A program made the position numbers and the translations under genes. Below, piece after piece: positions 7,084-8,860 of a DNA stretch of 8,860 bases. The notes below the pieces were generated by a model, which was given only the letters and a program-made list of their open reading frames with translations, was not told the origin of the DNA and did no database searches. The DNA is from an uncultured Lachnospiraceae bacterium (GTDB taxonomy: Bacteria; Bacillota; Clostridia; Lachnospirales; Lachnospiraceae): assembly GCA_945836355.1 (NCBI GenBank), contig CAMALD010000039.1, positions 1 to 8,860 on the forward strand, given 5' to 3'. Position 1 is the stretch's first letter, and every line of letters starts with the position of its first letter.

Positions 7084-7114
7084 AAACCGGGGTAGGAGCA
7101 AGCTATCCCGGTTT
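7084..7114 (+). other. Intercistronic 12-bp hairpin after metA
   Basis: AAACCGGGGTAG (7084-7095) pairs with CTATCCCGGTTT (7103-7114) through 12 consecutive pairs, one of them G-U, around a seven-base loop. The bases after it (GCAGATT) are not a T run, so it is not a classic terminator. It could stabilise the 3' end of the rluF-ligA-metA message, attenuate the next gene or terminate partially. It lies 24 nt before the start at 7138. Confidence 0.7.
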
Positions 7115-7137
7115 GCAGATTATGCGGGAGGCAGGAC

Positions 7138-8193
7138 ATGTCGGAAGCTGCGCAGTCTATGCAGGGTAGAGCAAAAAAAATATATGAAACGTTGAGGGAT
7201 TCACAGGTGATACCGGGCGCGGAGAATGAATGGCAGGAATACCGCACGCAGGTGTCAGCGTACCTTGTGGAAAACTGCGAATCGGGTGGTTCGCTGGCAG
7301 TGTTTGGTGCGGGGCGCTGCAACGATTTGGATTTGCATGTGCTGGCAGGGCATTTTGATACGGTCACGCTGCTGGATGCTGACAAGGATGCGATGTGTGA
7401 GGCGATTCGTTCTTATCGGGAAAAACAGAAAATCGGTGCAGAGGCGCCCGGTTCCGGCGAAAAGGTAAGGATGCAGGTGCTGAATTTTACAGGTATCGCG
7501 CAGGAAGACTACCTTGCATTCGGAGAAATGCTGCTTGCCCTGACGGAAAGTGACAGCCGGGAAGAGGAGGAGCAGTGTTATCTTAAGGGCGGGCGGCTTC
7601 TTAAAAAAATGTATGGGACGGCAGTGTCATATGATATAGTAAAATGCCTGACAGACGGCGGAGGCTGCGAAAAATATGATTATGCAGTATCCCTTGGTGT
7701 GCACAGCCAGCTTTTTAACATTCCGGCGTGGATGGTGGAGCATGTGCTTGGAAATGCCGGAAAAAATGCCGCAAAGAGTTGTGTTACGGAAGAACATATC
7801 CGGGGGCTGCTGCAGCAGATCGGAAATCTTCACACTGCAATATCGGTGAAGTATAATGAATTTCTTTTGAAAACTGCGCGCAAGAAGGCTTTTATCGGCT
7901 GTGAAGTGAGCAGGGCACAATGTGTGCCGGATGGGACAGCAAACGACGCAGCCGCCTGCGATGCCGGGCAGGAGGAAGCGATAACGGCAGAAAACGAAAA
8001 GGAAAACGGCGAAACCGTCTGGTATGCAGTGCCGGATTCCGCGGTTGCGGGAGCGTGGCAGGCGATTCGAGACCTTGAAGGCCGGGCTCTGCGAAACGAG
8101 ATAAAAGCAGACCACTATCTGGATATTGTGTGGCCGTTTTGCCCGGAACGCGGGATTGCATATCGAATGGCGATTTTTGAGGCGGAACCTTGA
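7138..8193 (+). CDS. Unrecognised protein with Rossmann/methyltransferase-like motif
   Basis: I do not recognise this 351-residue protein as a named family. ATG 7138 has GGGAGG at 7126-7131 with six-base spacing. Residues 53-66 (LAVFGAGRCNDLDL) look like motif I of a class I S-adenosylmethionine-dependent methyltransferase, the glycine-rich loop after the first strand. TVTLLDADKDAM (76-87) would be the second strand, whose terminal acid (Asp80) usually binds the ribose hydroxyls. DYAVSLGVHSQL (181-192) may be a later core strand. Residues about 256-292 are an acidic, Ala/Glu-rich, low-complexity insert. The protein is cysteine-rich for a cytosolic one and has no membrane span. Substrate and reaction are unknown; an inactive or non-methyltransferase Rossmann protein is possible. 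It follows metA by 65 bp, across the hairpin, and may be co-transcribed with it. Confidence 0.72.
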   Translation: MSEAAQSMQGRAKKIYETLRDSQVIPGAENEWQEYRTQVSAYLVENCESGGSLAVFGAGRCNDLDLHVLAGHFDTVTLLDADKDAMCEAIRSYREKQKIGAEAPGSGEKVRMQVLNFTGIAQEDYLAFGEMLLALTESDSREEEEQCYLKGGRLLKKMYGTAVSYDIVKCLTDGGGCEKYDYAVSLGVHSQLFNIPAWMVEHVLGNAGKNAAKSCVTEEHIRGLLQQIGNLHTAISVKYNEFLLKTARKKAFIGCEVSRAQCVPDGTANDAAACDAGQEEAITAENEKENGETVWYAVPDSAVAGAWQAIRDLEGRALRNEIKADHYLDIVWPFCPERGIAYRMAIFEAEP

Positions 8194-8234
8194 AATACAA
8201 AAGTGCTAAATCGGGTTGTTCATGAGTTGTATTT
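8193..8234. repeat. Inverted repeat touching the -35 box of the rhomboid-like gene
   Basis: AAATACAA (8193-8200) and TTGTATTT (8227-8234) are perfect 8-bp inverted copies, 26 bp apart. The right arm overlaps the first bases of the TTGACA box at 8233. It could be a weak hairpin at the end of the upstream message or an operator; an AT-rich pair of this length may also arise by chance. Confidence 0.35.
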
Positions 8235-8261
8235 GACATTGCTGACAGAAACAAATATAAT
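8233..8261 (+). promoter_or_regulatory. Consensus sigma-A promoter of the rhomboid-like gene
   Basis: TTGACA (8233-8238), 17 bp, TATAAT (8256-8261) is a perfect match to the vegetative promoter consensus in both hexamers and spacing. Initiation near 8268 would give a leader of about 25 nt ending in GAGGTGAT (8282-8289), a strong ribosome binding site for ATG 8293. Confidence 0.92.
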
Positions 8262-8292
8262 ATACGCATTATAATATGATTGAGGTGATCCT

Positions 8293-8860
8293 ATGGGTTT
8301 TCTGTATAAAATGGAACGCAAATTTGGAAGGTATGCGATTAAAAATCTGTCGCTGGTGCTGATTATGTGTTATGCCGTCGGGTATGTGCTGGAGCTTGTG
8401 GCAGGCAATATCCTTTCCTATATGACACTGAATCCGTATCTGATTCTGCATGGACAAGTCTGGAGGCTTGCGACCTGGATTTTGATACCGCCGGAGAGCT
8501 TTAGCTTCTTCACGCTTATTATGCTGTATTTCTATTATTCCATCGGAACCAATCTGGAAAATACCTGGGGAGTGTTCCGCTATAATTTTTACCTTTTGGG
8601 AGGCTTTCTGTTTACCATCCTCGGAAGCTTTGCACTGATGGGATACTTTTATCTGACGGATGCAGAGTTTATCAAGCTTGTCGGTGCTCAGACCTATTTC
8701 ACGACCACCGGTGGTTTGAAGGTGGGGAACACTGCGTACTGGTTTGCCGGCTCATATTTTTCGATGTTCAGCACTTATTACGTTAATATGTCTATTTTTC
8801 TCGCATTTGCGGCGACATATCCTCATGCGCAGATTTATTTGATGTTTATACTTCCAATCA
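8293..8860 (+). CDS. Rhomboid-like integral membrane protein (3' end missing)
   Basis: The frame is open from ATG 8293, after the strong GAGGTGAT, to the window edge, giving 189 residues without a stop. It is multi-spanning: hydrophobic stretches lie at about residues 19-38, 71-85, 98-119 and 160-189. The segment HGQVWRLATW (53-62) matches the Trp-Arg motif of the rhomboid L1 loop, and IGTNLENTWG (84-93) followed by RYNFYLLGG fits the next transmembrane region. Rhomboid proteases carry GxSG in transmembrane helix 4; here the corresponding place reads VNMSIFLAF (164-172). Ser167 is present but neither flanking glycine is, so I suspect a non-proteolytic rhomboid-like protein. A 30-residue loop (about 121-150) separates helices 3 and 4. 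The His of helix 6 lies outside the window. Confidence 0.8.
   Translation, partial: MGFLYKMERKFGRYAIKNLSLVLIMCYAVGYVLELVAGNILSYMTLNPYLILHGQVWRLATWILIPPESFSFFTLIMLYFYYSIGTNLENTWGVFRYNFYLLGGFLFTILGSFALMGYFYLTDAEFIKLVGAQTYFTTTGGLKVGNTAYWFAGSYFSMFSTYYVNMSIFLAFAATYPHAQIYLMFILPI

Noticed and set aside
7084..7114. Hairpin after metA as a standard terminator
   Set aside because: Only the three T residues that are part of the stem follow the GC-rich section, and the next bases are GCAGATT.

Overview
The window looks like the chromosome of a Lachnospiraceae-type clostridium (Bacillota). The evidence is moderate GC content, strong GGAGG-type ribosome binding sites, a DUF5688 protein, a secreted Ala/Thr/Pro-linker protein, and divergent RluF, LigA and rhomboid-like proteins of the kind I associate with that family. 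The assignment is by recognition and was not computed.

Layout. At 2-568 is the 3' end of a multi-membrane-span gene resembling the YhhN/TMEM86 family, closed by a strong terminator. At 752-1750 is a DUF5688 gene with its own promoter. It converges, across a bidirectional terminator, on a minus-strand gene (1848-2657) for a secreted or membrane-anchored protein of unknown function. Upstream of that, also on the minus strand, is tRNA-Arg(CCG) (2741-2814) with a near-consensus promoter. The divergent interval 2815-3033 carries this tRNA promoter on one strand and an extended -10 promoter for the next operon on the other.

From 3034 to 8193 four plus-strand genes are tightly spaced. They are an RluF-type 23S rRNA pseudouridine synthase with a long basic tail, an NAD+-dependent DNA ligase that overlaps it, a MetA-family homoserine O-acyltransferase, and an unrecognised protein with a Rossmann/methyltransferase-like nucleotide-binding motif. 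The first three form a plausible single transcript. The fourth is separated by a 12-bp hairpin. Finally, a perfect-consensus sigma-A promoter (TTGACA, 17 bp, TATAAT) drives a rhomboid-like membrane protein that runs off the right edge.

The genes do not form one pathway; this is mostly ordinary core chromosome. No mobile element, CRISPR array, phage or defence system was seen. The points most worth a second look are the DNA ligase, which lacks several residues regarded as essential in E. coli LigA, and the MetA residue Glu111, which predicts acetyl-CoA rather than succinyl-CoA use. The rhomboid-like protein lacks the GxSG protease motif, and the Rossmann-motif protein has no assigned role.
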